From contig NZ_WJNH01000009.1 in NCBI RefSeq assembly GCF_009649735.1, positions 124,001 to 188,000 of the forward strand: a stretch of DNA of 64,000 nucleotides, in the 5' to 3' direction. Both the position numbers and the translations under genes were made by a program. Below are positions 52,039-61,890 of this stretch, piece by piece; the stretch's first letter is position 1, and each line of letters opens with the position of its first letter. The notes beneath the pieces are model-generated. The model worked only from the letters and a program-made list of their open reading frames with translations, made no database searches and had not been told where the DNA came from. The stretch is from Salinibacillus xinjiangensis. GTDB taxonomy: Bacteria > Bacillota > Bacilli > Bacillales > Alkalibacillaceae.

Positions 52039-52422
52039 ATATTTGGACCAATCAAGATTACGTAAAGCCTCTACGTTGCTAACATTCAAGTCATAACCCA
52101 CATGCGTATTATTCGGATTCATTGCTAACCCTGACTCCTCTGATAGCCACATCCATAACGTTTTTTCTTGATGATCATCAAAGTAAAATACTACATCATA
52201 ATCTTGTTTTCGAATATCTAATACCCCATCAACCTTCCTGACATCTCTAAAGGTATCCTCAAATAGCTGGATATTTTCTTTGTTGGTGAACTGATACTTT
52301 GTGTTATCACTGGTTTTGGTAACAACAATTTTGTTAATTTTTTCATCTGGTACGAGGTTTGTATTAGTGCAGGCCGAAAGAATAGCTAAAATAATGATAA
52401 GACCTATTGTTCCTTTCTTCAT
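52018..52422 (-). CDS. Lipoprotein of unknown function
   Basis: A 134-aa protein with a lipoprotein signal peptide: a hydrophobic segment and lipobox LSAC (Cys18). The mature part is 116 residues, mixed alpha/beta, with KIVVTKTSDNTKYQFTNKE and a C-terminal WSKYKMPPEE. AACAGGAGGGAG precedes the ATG. It resembles small Bacillus lipoproteins of unknown role. It is divergent from the aldose epimerase gene. Confidence 0.75.
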   Translation of the reverse strand: MKKGTIGLIIILAILSACTNTNLVPDEKINKIVVTKTSDNTKYQFTNKENIQLFEDTFRDVRKVDGVLDIRKQDYDVVFYFDDHQEKTLWMWLSEESGLAMNPNNTHVGYDLNVSNVEALRNLDWSKYKMPPEE

Positions 52423-52574
52423 CCAAACTCCCTCCTGTTATATAAGACGTTGAATATAGGTGAAATGTTTCGAGAATAAGGAATGATAAATTAAATTTAT
52501 TGAATCTACTGTCTATGCTAAAATAGCCCTGTAAACAGTAAGCGATTCCAACAATGCCAACTGGAGATGATGAC

Positions 52575-53618
52575 ATGTATAAAGAGGTAGAGGAAGTTCA
52601 AAACCAATGGAAACTAATTAAGTTAAGAAATGACTATGGAATGGAAGTGCATGTGTTAAATTACGGCGGTATTATTACAAGAATATATGTGCCTGATCGA
52701 GAAGGGAAATTAGAAAATATAGTGTTAGGCTATGAAAATATTGAGGATTATGAAACTGATCCTAACTTTTTTGGAGCGTTAATTGGACGGGTGGCAGGAA
52801 GAATTCATAATGCGACTTTTCAACTATATGGAGAAGATTTTGAATTAGAAAAAAATGATGGTCCTAACAACTTACATAGTGGTTTAAAGGGGTTTCATCG
52901 CCAGGTATGGAATCATGAGACGTTTCAAACCGAAGAAGAAGTAGGGGTTAAGCTCTCTTATCTCAGTAAGGATGGGGAGGGGGGATTCCCGGGCAACGTC
53001 AACACTGAAGTCATTTATACCTTAAATCAACATAATCAATTAACTTTAGATTATAGTGCGACAACTGACAAAGAAACCCCACTAACTATGACAAATCATA
53101 CCTATTTTAATTTATCTGGAAAGGTAAATCATGCCATTCACAACTATCAAGTGTCCCTCGATAGCCGTCAATTTGTCGAGCTTAATGAGGAGCTTATTCC
53201 AACTGGGCAAATCATCGATGTAGAAAGTGATCCCTTATTTGATTTTCGAAATGAGCGCATGTTAAAAGAGGGGATTCAAAATGGGGGAGACCAAAATAGA
53301 ATAGCAGGTGAAGGCTATGATCATTATTTTCTATTTGATCATAAGAGGCAAGTTTCAGCTGAGGTTAAAGATATAGAGAGTGGTAGAATATTATCTGTGG
53401 AGACGAATCAACCAGGTGTGGTTTTATACACATCAAATAATTTAAAATCAGGTCATAAGCTTACAGGTGGAGATTCTCAAAAGTACTTAGGCCTATGCTT
53501 AGAAACACAGGGAACCCCCGCGTCCTTACATCACAAACACTTGCCATCTATAATAGTAAACCCAGACGAAGTATATAAAAAGCAGACTATCTTTACCTTT
53601 GGCATCACAAAAGAATAA
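52575..53618 (+). CDS. galM: Aldose 1-epimerase (mutarotase)
   Basis: A 347-aa GalM-family enzyme that interconverts alpha and beta anomers of sugars. The start is ATG 52575, after GGAGATG; an upstream ATG gives seven extra residues without support. The conserved GRVAGRI (substrate Arg), NNLHSG, catalytic His in MTNHTYFNLSG, GEGYDHYF and the late LCLETQ with the catalytic Glu are present. Its position beside the xylose genes suggests it supplies the alpha-anomer of xylose to XylA, which is inference. Confidence 0.9.
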   Translation: MYKEVEEVQNQWKLIKLRNDYGMEVHVLNYGGIITRIYVPDREGKLENIVLGYENIEDYETDPNFFGALIGRVAGRIHNATFQLYGEDFELEKNDGPNNLHSGLKGFHRQVWNHETFQTEEEVGVKLSYLSKDGEGGFPGNVNTEVIYTLNQHNQLTLDYSATTDKETPLTMTNHTYFNLSGKVNHAIHNYQVSLDSRQFVELNEELIPTGQIIDVESDPLFDFRNERMLKEGIQNGGDQNRIAGEGYDHYFLFDHKRQVSAEVKDIESGRILSVETNQPGVVLYTSNNLKSGHKLTGGDSQKYLGLCLETQGTPASLHHKHLPSIIVNPDEVYKKQTIFTFGITKE

Positions 53619-53624
53619 CTAAAA

Positions 53625-53658
53625 AAACCCATTGTCACACACAGGAGACAATGGGTTT
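53625..53658. terminator. Bidirectional terminator between galM and xylR
   Basis: A perfect 12-bp stem (aaacccattgtc / gacaatgggttt) with a 10-nt loop between convergent genes, with T-rich sequence on both sides. Confidence 0.85.
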
Positions 53659-53662
53659 ATCA

Positions 53663-54847
53663 CTATTCAATCATTTGCAGTTCTCTATTTAAAAATTTTT
53701 CAATAGCAAATGTAGATACCCCTAATGATGCTGAATAAACTGATAGCTGTGAAAAGTCTATTTGCAAGGGCTTTAAATGAAAACGAAGAGCATGAGCGTG
53801 AATCATCTCTGTCATTGGCTTTTCAATCCATTTTCTAGCCACAGCAAGACGATTACCAATAATGATTTGTTCTGGATTAAAACTATTAATTAGATTGCTT
53901 ATGCCATAACCTAAGTACTTAGCGATATGCTCAAATAAATCCTGAGCAGTTGTGTCTCCTTTGTCTGCTTGTTCAACCAAATACTCCAGGCTCAATTCTT
54001 CATTTACATATCTGTCATGACTCTTGGCTAATTCTAGTAAAGTATGCTCTGAAGCGTACATTTCCCAGCAACCATGACTTCCGCATCGACACTTTGTACC
54101 ATTAAGTTCCACTTTCATATGGCCAAACTCACCAGCAAACCCATTTAACCCCCGATAAAGTTCATTCTTTAAAATTAAACCAACACCAATTCCAATTCCG
54201 GCACTTACATATACAACGTTCTGATGGTTTTGTCCAGCCCCTAGATGCTTTTCCCCATAAGCACCAGCATTAGCTTCGTTATCAATGAGTACAGGAACAT
54301 GAAATTCATTTTCTACGATTTCCTTTAATGGAATATCATCCCATTCTAAATTAGGTGCAAGGAGAACATGTCCTTCCTTACTCACGATACCAGGAACACC
54401 AATTCCAATCCCTACAATTCCATATGGACTATCTGGAGCGGTATTAATTAAATATTCAATTACTTCGAATAGATATTTCATAATCAGTTTATATTTTGCC
54501 CCTTCAAAATACTTAACCTCTTTTTTCTCAACAATAGTTCCTTGAAGATCTGTTAATATACCTAAGATATAATTTACTCCTAAATCAATTCCAATTGTAA
54601 ATCCTGCTTGTTCATTAAATAGGAGCATCACAGGCCGTCTGCCACCTTTTGATTCTCCAATCCCTGATTCATATGTTAAGTGCTCTTCCATTAATTCAGA
54701 CACCAATGAAGAAACAGTCCCTTTGTTTAACCGGGATTGCTGGGAAATGTCTGCACGAGAAATAGGTCCGTGATCTTTAATGGTTTGTAGTACAATCTTT
54801 TTATTAATTTGTTTGACTAGTTTTTGGTTCCCTGTGGTTGTTTGCAT
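53663..54847 (-). CDS. xylR: Xylose operon repressor XylR (ROK family)
   Basis: A 394-aa ROK-family repressor. A winged helix-turn-helix occupies about residues 12-75 (HGPISRADISQQSRLNKGT is the helix-turn-helix). The sugar-binding ROK domain follows, with GFTIGIDLGVNY, the GxGxG loop of GIVGIGIGVPGI and the zinc site CRCGSHGCWE. It is divergent from xylF. An operator-like palindrome overlaps the xylF -35 region. Xylose is expected to relieve repression. Confidence 0.9.
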   Translation of the reverse strand: MQTTTGNQKLVKQINKKIVLQTIKDHGPISRADISQQSRLNKGTVSSLVSELMEEHLTYESGIGESKGGRRPVMLLFNEQAGFTIGIDLGVNYILGILTDLQGTIVEKKEVKYFEGAKYKLIMKYLFEVIEYLINTAPDSPYGIVGIGIGVPGIVSKEGHVLLAPNLEWDDIPLKEIVENEFHVPVLIDNEANAGAYGEKHLGAGQNHQNVVYVSAGIGIGVGLILKNELYRGLNGFAGEFGHMKVELNGTKCRCGSHGCWEMYASEHTLLELAKSHDRYVNEELSLEYLVEQADKGDTTAQDLFEHIAKYLGYGISNLINSFNPEQIIIGNRLAVARKWIEKPMTEMIHAHALRFHLKPLQIDFSQLSVYSASLGVSTFAIEKFLNRELQMIE

Positions 54848-54883
54848 TCATCTACACCCCGTTTCATGCTATGGGCTTTACAA

Positions 54884-54903
54884 TTAAGTAAGCATTTACT
54901 TAA
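54884..54903. promoter_or_regulatory. Palindrome near the xylR start
   Basis: An 8-4-8 inverted repeat (ttaagtaa-gcat-ttacttaa) lies about 40-55 bases before the xylR start codon. It may be a second regulatory site or part of the xylR promoter region; the binding protein is not known. Confidence 0.45.
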
Positions 54904-54969
54904 ATATAGCAAAAATAAGTTTATCTGAGTTGAAACAGTCGTAATTCCTATTATTAATCTATCACAAAA

Positions 54970-54998
54970 ACTTTGTTTATGTAATAGACAAACTAAGT
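54970..54998. promoter_or_regulatory. XylR operator (xylO)
   Basis: An imperfect palindrome with the right half agacaaactaagt and left half actttgttta. The right half contains ACAAACTAA, as in known Bacillus xyl operators. It overlaps the -35 element of the xylF promoter, as expected for repression. Confidence 0.75.
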
Positions 54999-55013
54999 TT
55001 TTATTGCTATAAT
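54985..55013 (+). promoter_or_regulatory. Sigma-A promoter of xylF
   Basis: -35 TAGACA (54985-54990), a 17-base spacer and -10 TATAAT (55008-55013). The start would be about 55020, leaving a 37-base leader before the xylF ATG. Confidence 0.8.
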
Positions 55014-55019
55014 TCCTTT

Positions 55020-55033
55020 TGAAAGCACTTACA
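55020..55033 (+). promoter_or_regulatory. cre-like CcpA site
   Basis: TGAAAGCACTTACA matches the cre consensus (TGWAANCGNTNWCA) except for one base, at the predicted transcription start, a typical position for catabolite repression by CcpA. Confidence 0.7.
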
Positions 55034-55056
55034 AAACATATTGAGGGGGAGAAAAA

Positions 55057-56142
55057 ATGAAACGTTTGTTAACTCTAGTGTTTGTATTATTGATAGCGTT
55101 TGCATTAGTCGCTTGTGGGCAAGATGCTGCTAACAATAACTCTAGTGAAGAAGGTAATAACGAGGGTGGGGAAAGCGATGATAAACTTACTATCGGTCTT
55201 TCTGTGTCCGACTTACAGCTAGAAAGATGGCAGCATGATCGTGATATTTTCACAGAAAAAGCAGAAGAACTTGGCGCTGAAGTATTAGTACAATCAGCAA
55301 ATGGTGACAGTGCAAAACAATTGTCTCAAATTGAAAACATGCTGTCCCAAGGAATTGACGCACTGGCTATTATTGCGGTGAACTCTGATGCTCTATCATC
55401 TGTAGTAGATAAAGCTCAAGAACAAGGAATTCCAGTTTTAGCTTATGACCGTCTAATTAACAACACAACAATTGATGCTTACGTTTCTTTTGATAACGTA
55501 CGTGTTGGGGAAATGCAAGCCGAGTACCTAACAGAGCAGGTTCCATCTGGTAAGTACTTCTTAATGGGTGGGGATCCTAAGGATAATAACGCTCATATGT
55601 TTAGAGAAGGTCAAATGAATGTTCTTCAACCATTGATTGACAGCGGAGACATTGAAGTTGTTGGTGACCAGTGGGCTGATGGTTGGCAAGCATCCGAAGC
55701 GCTTAATATTATGGAAAATGCTTTAACAGCTAATGACAATGATATCGATGTAGTAGTAGCAACAAACGATAGTACTGCTGGTGGTGCGATTCAGGCACTT
55801 GATGCACAAGGGTTGGCAGGTGAGGTTGAAATTTCTGGCCAAGATGCTGACTTAGCTGGAGTACAACGAATTGTAGAAGGTACACAATCAATGACAGTAT
55901 ATAAGCCTATTAAAAGTATCGCTACAAAATCAGCTGAAGTAGCAGTACAACTTGCAAAAGGTGAAGAAGTAGAAGCGGATGGCTCAGTTGACAACGGTTC
56001 TATGGAAGTTCCTTTTATTAAGCTTGATCCTATTATGGTTAATAAGGATAATGTTGTGGATACTGTAGTTGCAGATGGTTTCCACTCCTTTGATGACGTT
56101 TATGAAAACGTTCCAGAAGAAGAGCGTCCTGAACGTCCTTAA
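55057..56142 (+). CDS. xylF: Xylose ABC transporter substrate-binding lipoprotein
   Basis: A 361-aa periplasmic-binding-protein-like lipoprotein. A signal peptide with lipobox LVAC (Cys20) is followed by an Asn/Gly/Glu-rich linker (about 22-40) and a type I sugar-binding fold starting KLTIGLSVSDL. GQDADLAGVQRIVEGTQSMTVYKP matches XylF-type proteins. GAGGGGGAG precedes the ATG. It is first in the xylFGHAB operon, and the cre-like site lies in its leader. Confidence 0.92.
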   Translation: MKRLLTLVFVLLIAFALVACGQDAANNNSSEEGNNEGGESDDKLTIGLSVSDLQLERWQHDRDIFTEKAEELGAEVLVQSANGDSAKQLSQIENMLSQGIDALAIIAVNSDALSSVVDKAQEQGIPVLAYDRLINNTTIDAYVSFDNVRVGEMQAEYLTEQVPSGKYFLMGGDPKDNNAHMFREGQMNVLQPLIDSGDIEVVGDQWADGWQASEALNIMENALTANDNDIDVVVATNDSTAGGAIQALDAQGLAGEVEISGQDADLAGVQRIVEGTQSMTVYKPIKSIATKSAEVAVQLAKGEEVEADGSVDNGSMEVPFIKLDPIMVNKDNVVDTVVADGFHSFDDVYENVPEEERPERP

Positions 56143-56214
56143 TAATAAAAATGAAAGGGGATTCATTTCCCCTTTCCATATCCTACAAGATGTTTAGTTT
56201 AAGGGGGGTAAAAA

Positions 56215-57753
56215 ATGGGAGATTATGCTCTTCAGATGAAAGGAATCACGAAGGAGTTTCCAGGGGTTCGTGCCTTAGATAACGTGACATTCTCTGTGCA
56301 CAAAGGTGAAATTCATGCGTTGTGCGGAGAAAATGGTGCCGGAAAGTCAACTTTGATGAAGGTTTTAAGTGGGGTTCATCCCTATGGTTCCTATACTGGG
56401 GATATTTACGTTGATGGTAAAAAAGTAGAATTTCGTACAATTAAAGAGTCTCAAAAAGTTGGAATATCGATTATATACCAGGAACTTGCACTGATAGAAG
56501 AAATGTCAGTGGCCGAAAACTTATTTTTAAGTCATGACTTAATGAAACGAAAAGTAATAGATTACAATCAGCTTTATGCTGAATCAAAAAAGTGGTTGAA
56601 CTATATTGGGTTGGATATTGACCCAAGAACTAAAGTTGGAAAACTATCTGTTGGAAAACAACAGTTAATTGAGATAGCAAAATCGTTAACCAAGAAAACG
56701 GATATTTTGATTTTAGATGAGCCCACAGCAGCCCTTACAGAATCTGATGTGGAAGTGCTCATGGATATTTTAAAAGATTTAAAATCTAAAGGAGTTACTT
56801 GTATCTATATTTCTCATAAACTTGGTGAGGTTATGGAGTTAGCTGATCACGTTACGGTGTTACGAGATGGTCAAACCATTAGTACGGACCCAATTGGAGA
56901 GCTCTCTGAGGAAAAAATTGTGACCAAAATGGTTGGTCGTGAGCTGACCGAGCTTTTCCCATATGAGCCTCGTCAAATAGGCGATAATATTTTGGAAGTG
57001 AAAAACTATTCGGTAATAGACTCTCAAACTGGAAAGAAAGTCATTGATAATGCAGCATTTAACCTCAGAAAAGGTGAAATTCTAGGTATCTCAGGATTAA
57101 TGGGGGCCGGAAGAACGGAGCTATTTACAAGTATCTTTGGCGGCTACGAGGGTAAGAAGGAAGGAACAGTGTTACTAGAAGGAAAAGAATTAAAAGTAAA
57201 AAAACCGAGTGATGCAATTAATGCAGGAATAGCGTATGTTTCGGAGGATAGAAAACGTTTCGGTTTAGTGTTGGGCATGGATATTAAGCAAAATACAACC
57301 ATGGCCGCCTTAAACAAAGTGATGAAATTTAAGTTGATTGATCACAACTTAGAGTTACAAAAATCAGAAGAAATCACGAAAAAAATGAAACTGAAAGCAC
57401 CAAATTTAGAAACAGCAGTTAGACAGTTAAGTGGGGGTAACCAGCAAAAGGTTGTCTTAAGCAAATGGATTTTAAACAATCCTAAAGTGTTAATTCTGGA
57501 TGAACCAACACGTGGTATTGATGTCGGAGCCAAATATGAGATATATAAAATCATTAATGAATTAGCTGAAGAGGGAGTAGGAATTGTAATAATCTCCTCT
57601 GAACTTCCTGAAGTACTTGGGATGTCGGACCGTGTAGTGGTCATGTCTGAAGGTACTGTAGCAGGACAGTTTGATCGAAAAAAGGCTACGCAAGAAAAGA
57701 TTATGGCGCTTGCAACAGGAGGGAAAAAAGATGCAAAGTCAACAGTCCACTAG
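56215..57753 (+). CDS. xylG: Xylose ABC transporter ATP-binding protein
   Basis: A 512-aa double-ABC protein. The first half has Walker A GENGAGKST (about residue 37), a signature LSVGKQQLIEIAK and Walker B ILILDEPTAAL. The second half has a degenerate P-loop GLMGAGRTE (about 293), signature LSGGNQQKVVLSK and LILDEPTRGIDVG, the pattern of MglA/RbsA/XylG. AAGGGGGG precedes the start. Its end overlaps xylH by 23 bases. Confidence 0.92.
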   Translation: MGDYALQMKGITKEFPGVRALDNVTFSVHKGEIHALCGENGAGKSTLMKVLSGVHPYGSYTGDIYVDGKKVEFRTIKESQKVGISIIYQELALIEEMSVAENLFLSHDLMKRKVIDYNQLYAESKKWLNYIGLDIDPRTKVGKLSVGKQQLIEIAKSLTKKTDILILDEPTAALTESDVEVLMDILKDLKSKGVTCIYISHKLGEVMELADHVTVLRDGQTISTDPIGELSEEKIVTKMVGRELTELFPYEPRQIGDNILEVKNYSVIDSQTGKKVIDNAAFNLRKGEILGISGLMGAGRTELFTSIFGGYEGKKEGTVLLEGKELKVKKPSDAINAGIAYVSEDRKRFGLVLGMDIKQNTTMAALNKVMKFKLIDHNLELQKSEEITKKMKLKAPNLETAVRQLSGGNQQKVVLSKWILNNPKVLILDEPTRGIDVGAKYEIYKIINELAEEGVGIVIISSELPEVLGMSDRVVVMSEGTVAGQFDRKKATQEKIMALATGGKKDAKSTVH

Positions 57754-58906
57754 TTTAAATGAAAATGTGCAGGAAAAAAAGCTTAGTTTTAAGTTTGATA
57801 TGCAGGCATATACACTAGCCATTGCGCTTGTGTTAATTGCTATTATCTTTAGTATTTTTACAGACGGTGAATTCCTATCATCTCGAAACCTTTCAAACTT
57901 ATTCAACCAAATGTCTGTTATTGCGGTATTGGCTATTGGAATGACATTAATCATTGTTGCAGGCCATATTGATTTATCCGTAGGTTCTTTAGTTGGGTTA
58001 ACAGGAGGTATTGCAGCCATTTTACAGGTCTGGTATGGATGGGACACTTTATCAGTATTCCTTGTCACCATAATTGTTGGTGCCCTACTTGGTTTGTGGC
58101 AGGGTTGGTGGGTAGCTTACCGTGGCGTTCCTGCCTTTATTGTAACACTTGGCGGAATGTTAATTTTCCGCGGTATCTTAGTCGGAATTAGCCAAGGTCA
58201 AACAGTTGCACCTCTAGAGGGTGGATTTAAACAGTTAGGAAACAGCTATCTACCATATTCAATTGGTTACATTCTGGCGATAATAGGGATCGTTTTATTG
58301 ATTTTCTTCACAATTAAGAACCGCTCAAAACGAGCAAATCTCGGTTTAGCCTTAACACCAGGATTTATTGATTACGGAAAAATAGCAGTGTACTCCATCT
58401 TTACAATGGGAATTGTGTACATGCTAAACCGTTACCTTGGAATTCCAACTCCAATGCTAATCGTTGTTGGACTAGCTGCTTTATTTATCTTTATTTCCTC
58501 AAAAACAGCCTTTGGGCGTTCAGTCTATGCGATTGGTGGTAATGAAGAGGCTGCAGCACTCTCTGGTATCAATATTAAGCGTAACGTGCTATGGGTATTT
58601 ATCTTGATGGGTGCCTTAGCAGCAGTAGCTAGTTTAATCTTAACCAGCCGTTTAAATGCGGCAACAGTTGGTGCTGGTGAAATGTATGAGCTTGATGCTA
58701 TTGCTGCCTGTGTTATCGGTGGTACAAGTCTTATGGGTGGTAAAGGTAAAATTGTTGGTGCTCTTATTGGTGCCCTCATTATGGCAAGTATCGATAACGG
58801 CATGAGCATGATGAACATTGAGACATTCTGGCAATTTATTGTTAAAGGTTTAATTTTAATTTTAGCTGTATGGCTAGACATCTCTAGTAAAAAGCGTGCA
58901 GCATAA
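57731..58906 (+). CDS. xylH: Xylose ABC transporter permease
   Basis: A 391-aa permease of the RbsC/XylH family with about ten membrane helices. The ATG at 57731 follows ACAGGAGGG and lies inside the 3' end of xylG. Conserved features are LAIGMTLIIVAGHIDLSVGS and AIAACVIGGTSLMGGKGKI, the family signatures. It forms the transport channel with XylG and XylF. Confidence 0.92.
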   Translation: MQSQQSTSLNENVQEKKLSFKFDMQAYTLAIALVLIAIIFSIFTDGEFLSSRNLSNLFNQMSVIAVLAIGMTLIIVAGHIDLSVGSLVGLTGGIAAILQVWYGWDTLSVFLVTIIVGALLGLWQGWWVAYRGVPAFIVTLGGMLIFRGILVGISQGQTVAPLEGGFKQLGNSYLPYSIGYILAIIGIVLLIFFTIKNRSKRANLGLALTPGFIDYGKIAVYSIFTMGIVYMLNRYLGIPTPMLIVVGLAALFIFISSKTAFGRSVYAIGGNEEAAALSGINIKRNVLWVFILMGALAAVASLILTSRLNAATVGAGEMYELDAIAACVIGGTSLMGGKGKIVGALIGALIMASIDNGMSMMNIETFWQFIVKGLILILAVWLDISSKKRAA

Positions 58907-58944
58907 ACACTTGATAAACACAACAATCTAGGAGGAAATAAACT

Positions 58945-60267
58945 ATGGCATACTTTGAAAATATTAAACCAGTAAAATTTGAAGGCGCAAACTCTAGTAA
59001 TCCATTTTCATTTAAATTCTATAATCCAGAAGAAAAAGTCGGAAACAAAACAATGGAAGAACATCTTCGTTTCGCAGTTTCTTACTGGCATACATTTACA
59101 TTTGATGGTTCAGATCCATTTGGTTCAGGCAACATGAAACGTCCATGGGATTACCTAAAAGGAATGGATTTAGCAAAGGCGCGTGTGGAAGCAGCATTTG
59201 AATTCTTCGAAAAAATGAATGTTCCATACTTCTGTTTCCATGATATTGACATTGCTCCAGAGGGTGATAACTTAAAGGGAACCCTAGAAAACTTAGATAC
59301 AGTTGTAGACATGATTGAAGAATATATGAAAACTAGTAAGACTAAGTTACTTTGGAACACAGCGAACATGTTCACACATCCTCGATTCGTACACGGAGCA
59401 GCAACGTCAAATAATGCGGATGTGTACGCTCATGCTGCGGCGAAAGTGAAGAAGGGCTTAGAAATTGGTAAGCGCCTTGGTGGAGAGAATTATGTATTCT
59501 GGGGTGGTCGTGAAGGGTATGAAACCCTACTAAATACTGACATGAAGTTAGAGCTTGATAACCTAGGTCGTTTCTTCCATATGGCTGTGGACTATGCGAA
59601 AGAAATTGGCTTTGATGCACAATTCTTAATTGAACCAAAGCCTCAAGAGCCTACGAAGCACCAATATGATTTTGATGTGGCAACAGGTCTAAGCTTCTTA
59701 CAAAAATATGATTTACAAGATCACTTTAAATTTAACATTGAAGCTAACCATGCTACACTAGCAGGTCATACGTTTGAGCATGAGCTAAGAACAGCTCGAA
59801 TTAATGGTATGTTAGGTTCTGTGGATGCAAACCAAGGAGACACTTTACTTGGTTGGGATACAGATGAATTCCCAACAGACCTATATTCAACAACACTAGC
59901 TATGTATGAAATCTTGAAGAATGATGGATTAGGTCGAGGAGGATTAAACTTTGACGCAAAAGTGAGAAGAGGCTCCTTTGAGGCAGATGATCTTTTCCAT
60001 GCACACATTGCAGGAATGGATAGCTTTGCTGTAGGACTACGTGTTGCTCATCGTTTAATTGAGGACAAAGTGTTAGATAATTTTGTAGCTGATCGTTATG
60101 CAAGCTTTTCAGAGGGAATTGGCAAGGATATTGTTGAAGGAAAAGCTGACTTCCACTCACTTGAAAAATATGCGCTTGAATTAGGCGATATCCAACACAA
60201 GTCTGGTCGACAAGAGTTCTTAAAGGCAACCATTAATCAACATTTATTACAAGAGTTTGCAAAATAA
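58945..60267 (+). CDS. xylA: Xylose isomerase
   Basis: A 440-aa class II xylose isomerase that converts D-xylose to D-xylulose. The active-site His and Asp are in [12 protein letters not shown] (His99, Asp102). Metal-binding residues appear in [33 protein letters not shown] and [18 protein letters not shown], as in Bacillus XylA. CTAGGAGG precedes the ATG. It follows the transporter and precedes xylB, with a long hairpin between. Confidence 0.96.
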   Translation: MAYFENIKPVKFEGANSSNPFSFKFYNPEEKVGNKTMEEHLRFAVSYWHTFTFDGSDPFGSGNMKRPWDYLKGMDLAKARVEAAFEFFEKMNVPYFCFHDIDIAPEGDNLKGTLENLDTVVDMIEEYMKTSKTKLLWNTANMFTHPRFVHGAATSNNADVYAHAAAKVKKGLEIGKRLGGENYVFWGGREGYETLLNTDMKLELDNLGRFFHMAVDYAKEIGFDAQFLIEPKPQEPTKHQYDFDVATGLSFLQKYDLQDHFKFNIEANHATLAGHTFEHELRTARINGMLGSVDANQGDTLLGWDTDEFPTDLYSTTLAMYEILKNDGLGRGGLNFDAKVRRGSFEADDLFHAHIAGMDSFAVGLRVAHRLIEDKVLDNFVADRYASFSEGIGKDIVEGKADFHSLEKYALELGDIQHKSGRQEFLKATINQHLLQEFAK

Positions 60268-60278
60268 TCATCGAGTGA

Positions 60279-60323
60279 ATGACTATGCTTGAGGCTAAGG
60301 GAGACCTGCCCTTGCATAGTCAT
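60279..60323 (+). other. Long hairpin between xylA and xylB
   Basis: Arms atgactatgc (60279-60288) and gcatagtcat (60314-60323) form a perfect 10-bp stem; an inner aaggg/ccctt pair gives a second stem. No T-run follows, so it is more likely an mRNA processing or stability structure than a terminator. Confidence 0.7.
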
Positions 60324-60369
60324 ATCCATTTTAAGACTAAATAAATTCCACATAAAGGATGGTTCTAGC

Positions 60370-61869
60370 ATGAAATATGTAATCGGTGTTGACTTAGGAA
60401 CAAGTGCAGTAAAAGTTATACTTATGAATCAACAGGGTGAAGTCTGCAAAGAAATATCAAAGTCTTACCCACTGATTCAAGAAAAATCAGGGTACAGTGA
60501 ACAAGATCCTGAACATTGGGTAGAAAAAACCACAGAAGCACTAGCGGAGCTCGTCCAAAACTTCGATGGTGATGTCAAACAAATTGAGGGAATCAGCTAT
60601 TCAGGACAGATGCACGGACTAGTTTTACTAGATAAAGAAAACGAAGTCCTTCGTCAGGCCATTCTGTGGAATGATACTCGTACCACAAGACAATGTGAAG
60701 AAATTTACGAAAGAGTAGGCAGTGAAAGACTTCTGGAGATTACCAAAAACCCCGCGCTTGAAGGATTTACTTTACCAAAGATATTATGGGTTAAAGAGAA
60801 TGAACCAGATCTGTTTGAAAAGGCAAGTGTGTTTGTTTTGCCTAAGGATTATTTGCGTTATTGTATGACGAATCAAATTCATATGGATTATTCGGATGCG
60901 GCTGGAACTCTTCTCTTAAATGTTGGTGAAAAGGCTTGGAGCTCGGAAATGTGCGAGTTGACTGGTGTTTCTGAGGATATTTGTCCACCTTTAGTAGCTT
61001 CTCATGAATGTGTGGGAACCATTACTGAGTCGTTTGCGGAAAAAACAGGTTTGTCTAAGGCTACGAAAGTATTTGCTGGTGGAGCTGATAATGCTTGTGG
61101 AGCGATTGGTTCCGGTATTACTTCAAATGGAAAAACGATGTGTAGCATTGGGACTTCAGGTGTTGTTCTTTCCTATGAAGAAAAGAACAATCTTGACTTT
61201 GGTGGTAAGGTGCATTATTTTAACCACGGAAAAGCAGATGCCTTTTATACCATGGGGGTTACATTAGCAGCAGGCTATAGCTTAACCTGGTTTAAGGACA
61301 CCTTTGCTCCAAATGAAGATTTCGAAACGTTATTAGAGGATGTAAAGCATGTTCCAATTGGTGCAAATGGGTTGTTGTTTACACCTTACCTTGTAGGGGA
61401 AAGGACCCCGCACGCTGATGCGAATATTCGTGGAAGCTTTGTCGGTGTGTCAAGTAACCATGAACGTAAGGATTTTACCCGTTCTGTGTTAGAAGGCATT
61501 ACCTTCTCACTTGCTGAGTCCATTGAAATCTTCCGTAACAATGGAAAAACTATAGATACCATAGTTTCTATTGGTGGCGGAGCAAAAAATGAAACATGGC
61601 TGCAAATGCAGGCTGATATTTTTGATGCTAAAATTGTAAAGCTATCCAGTGAACAAGGACCAGGCATGGGCGCAGCGATGCTTGCGGCATATGGTGCCGG
61701 TTGGTTTAACTCCTTAGAAGAATGTGCAGATGTATTTCTTGATTCGGTGAATACCTATGAGCCAATTCGAGAAAATGTAGAAAAATACAAGTATCTATTC
61801 AAAATATATAAACAGGTTTATTCTCAAACAAAGGAGCTAAACGAAGGGCTAAAAGCCTTTCGTGTGTAA
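60370..61869 (+). CDS. xylB: Xylulokinase
   Basis: A 499-aa FGGY-family kinase that phosphorylates D-xylulose to xylulose-5-phosphate. The start is ATG 60370, after AAAGGATGG. The N-terminal ATP-binding GVDLGTSAVKVILM, YSGQMHGLV with the substrate-binding residues, NDTRT, and the C-terminal GGGAKNETWLQMQADIF are present. GADNACGAIGSGI carries the catalytic Asp. It is in the operon after xylA. Confidence 0.95.
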   Translation: MKYVIGVDLGTSAVKVILMNQQGEVCKEISKSYPLIQEKSGYSEQDPEHWVEKTTEALAELVQNFDGDVKQIEGISYSGQMHGLVLLDKENEVLRQAILWNDTRTTRQCEEIYERVGSERLLEITKNPALEGFTLPKILWVKENEPDLFEKASVFVLPKDYLRYCMTNQIHMDYSDAAGTLLLNVGEKAWSSEMCELTGVSEDICPPLVASHECVGTITESFAEKTGLSKATKVFAGGADNACGAIGSGITSNGKTMCSIGTSGVVLSYEEKNNLDFGGKVHYFNHGKADAFYTMGVTLAAGYSLTWFKDTFAPNEDFETLLEDVKHVPIGANGLLFTPYLVGERTPHADANIRGSFVGVSSNHERKDFTRSVLEGITFSLAESIEIFRNNGKTIDTIVSIGGGAKNETWLQMQADIFDAKIVKLSSEQGPGMGAAMLAAYGAGWFNSLEECADVFLDSVNTYEPIRENVEKYKYLFKIYKQVYSQTKELNEGLKAFRV

Positions 61870-61890
61870 TAAATTAAGGAGGAACTCAAG

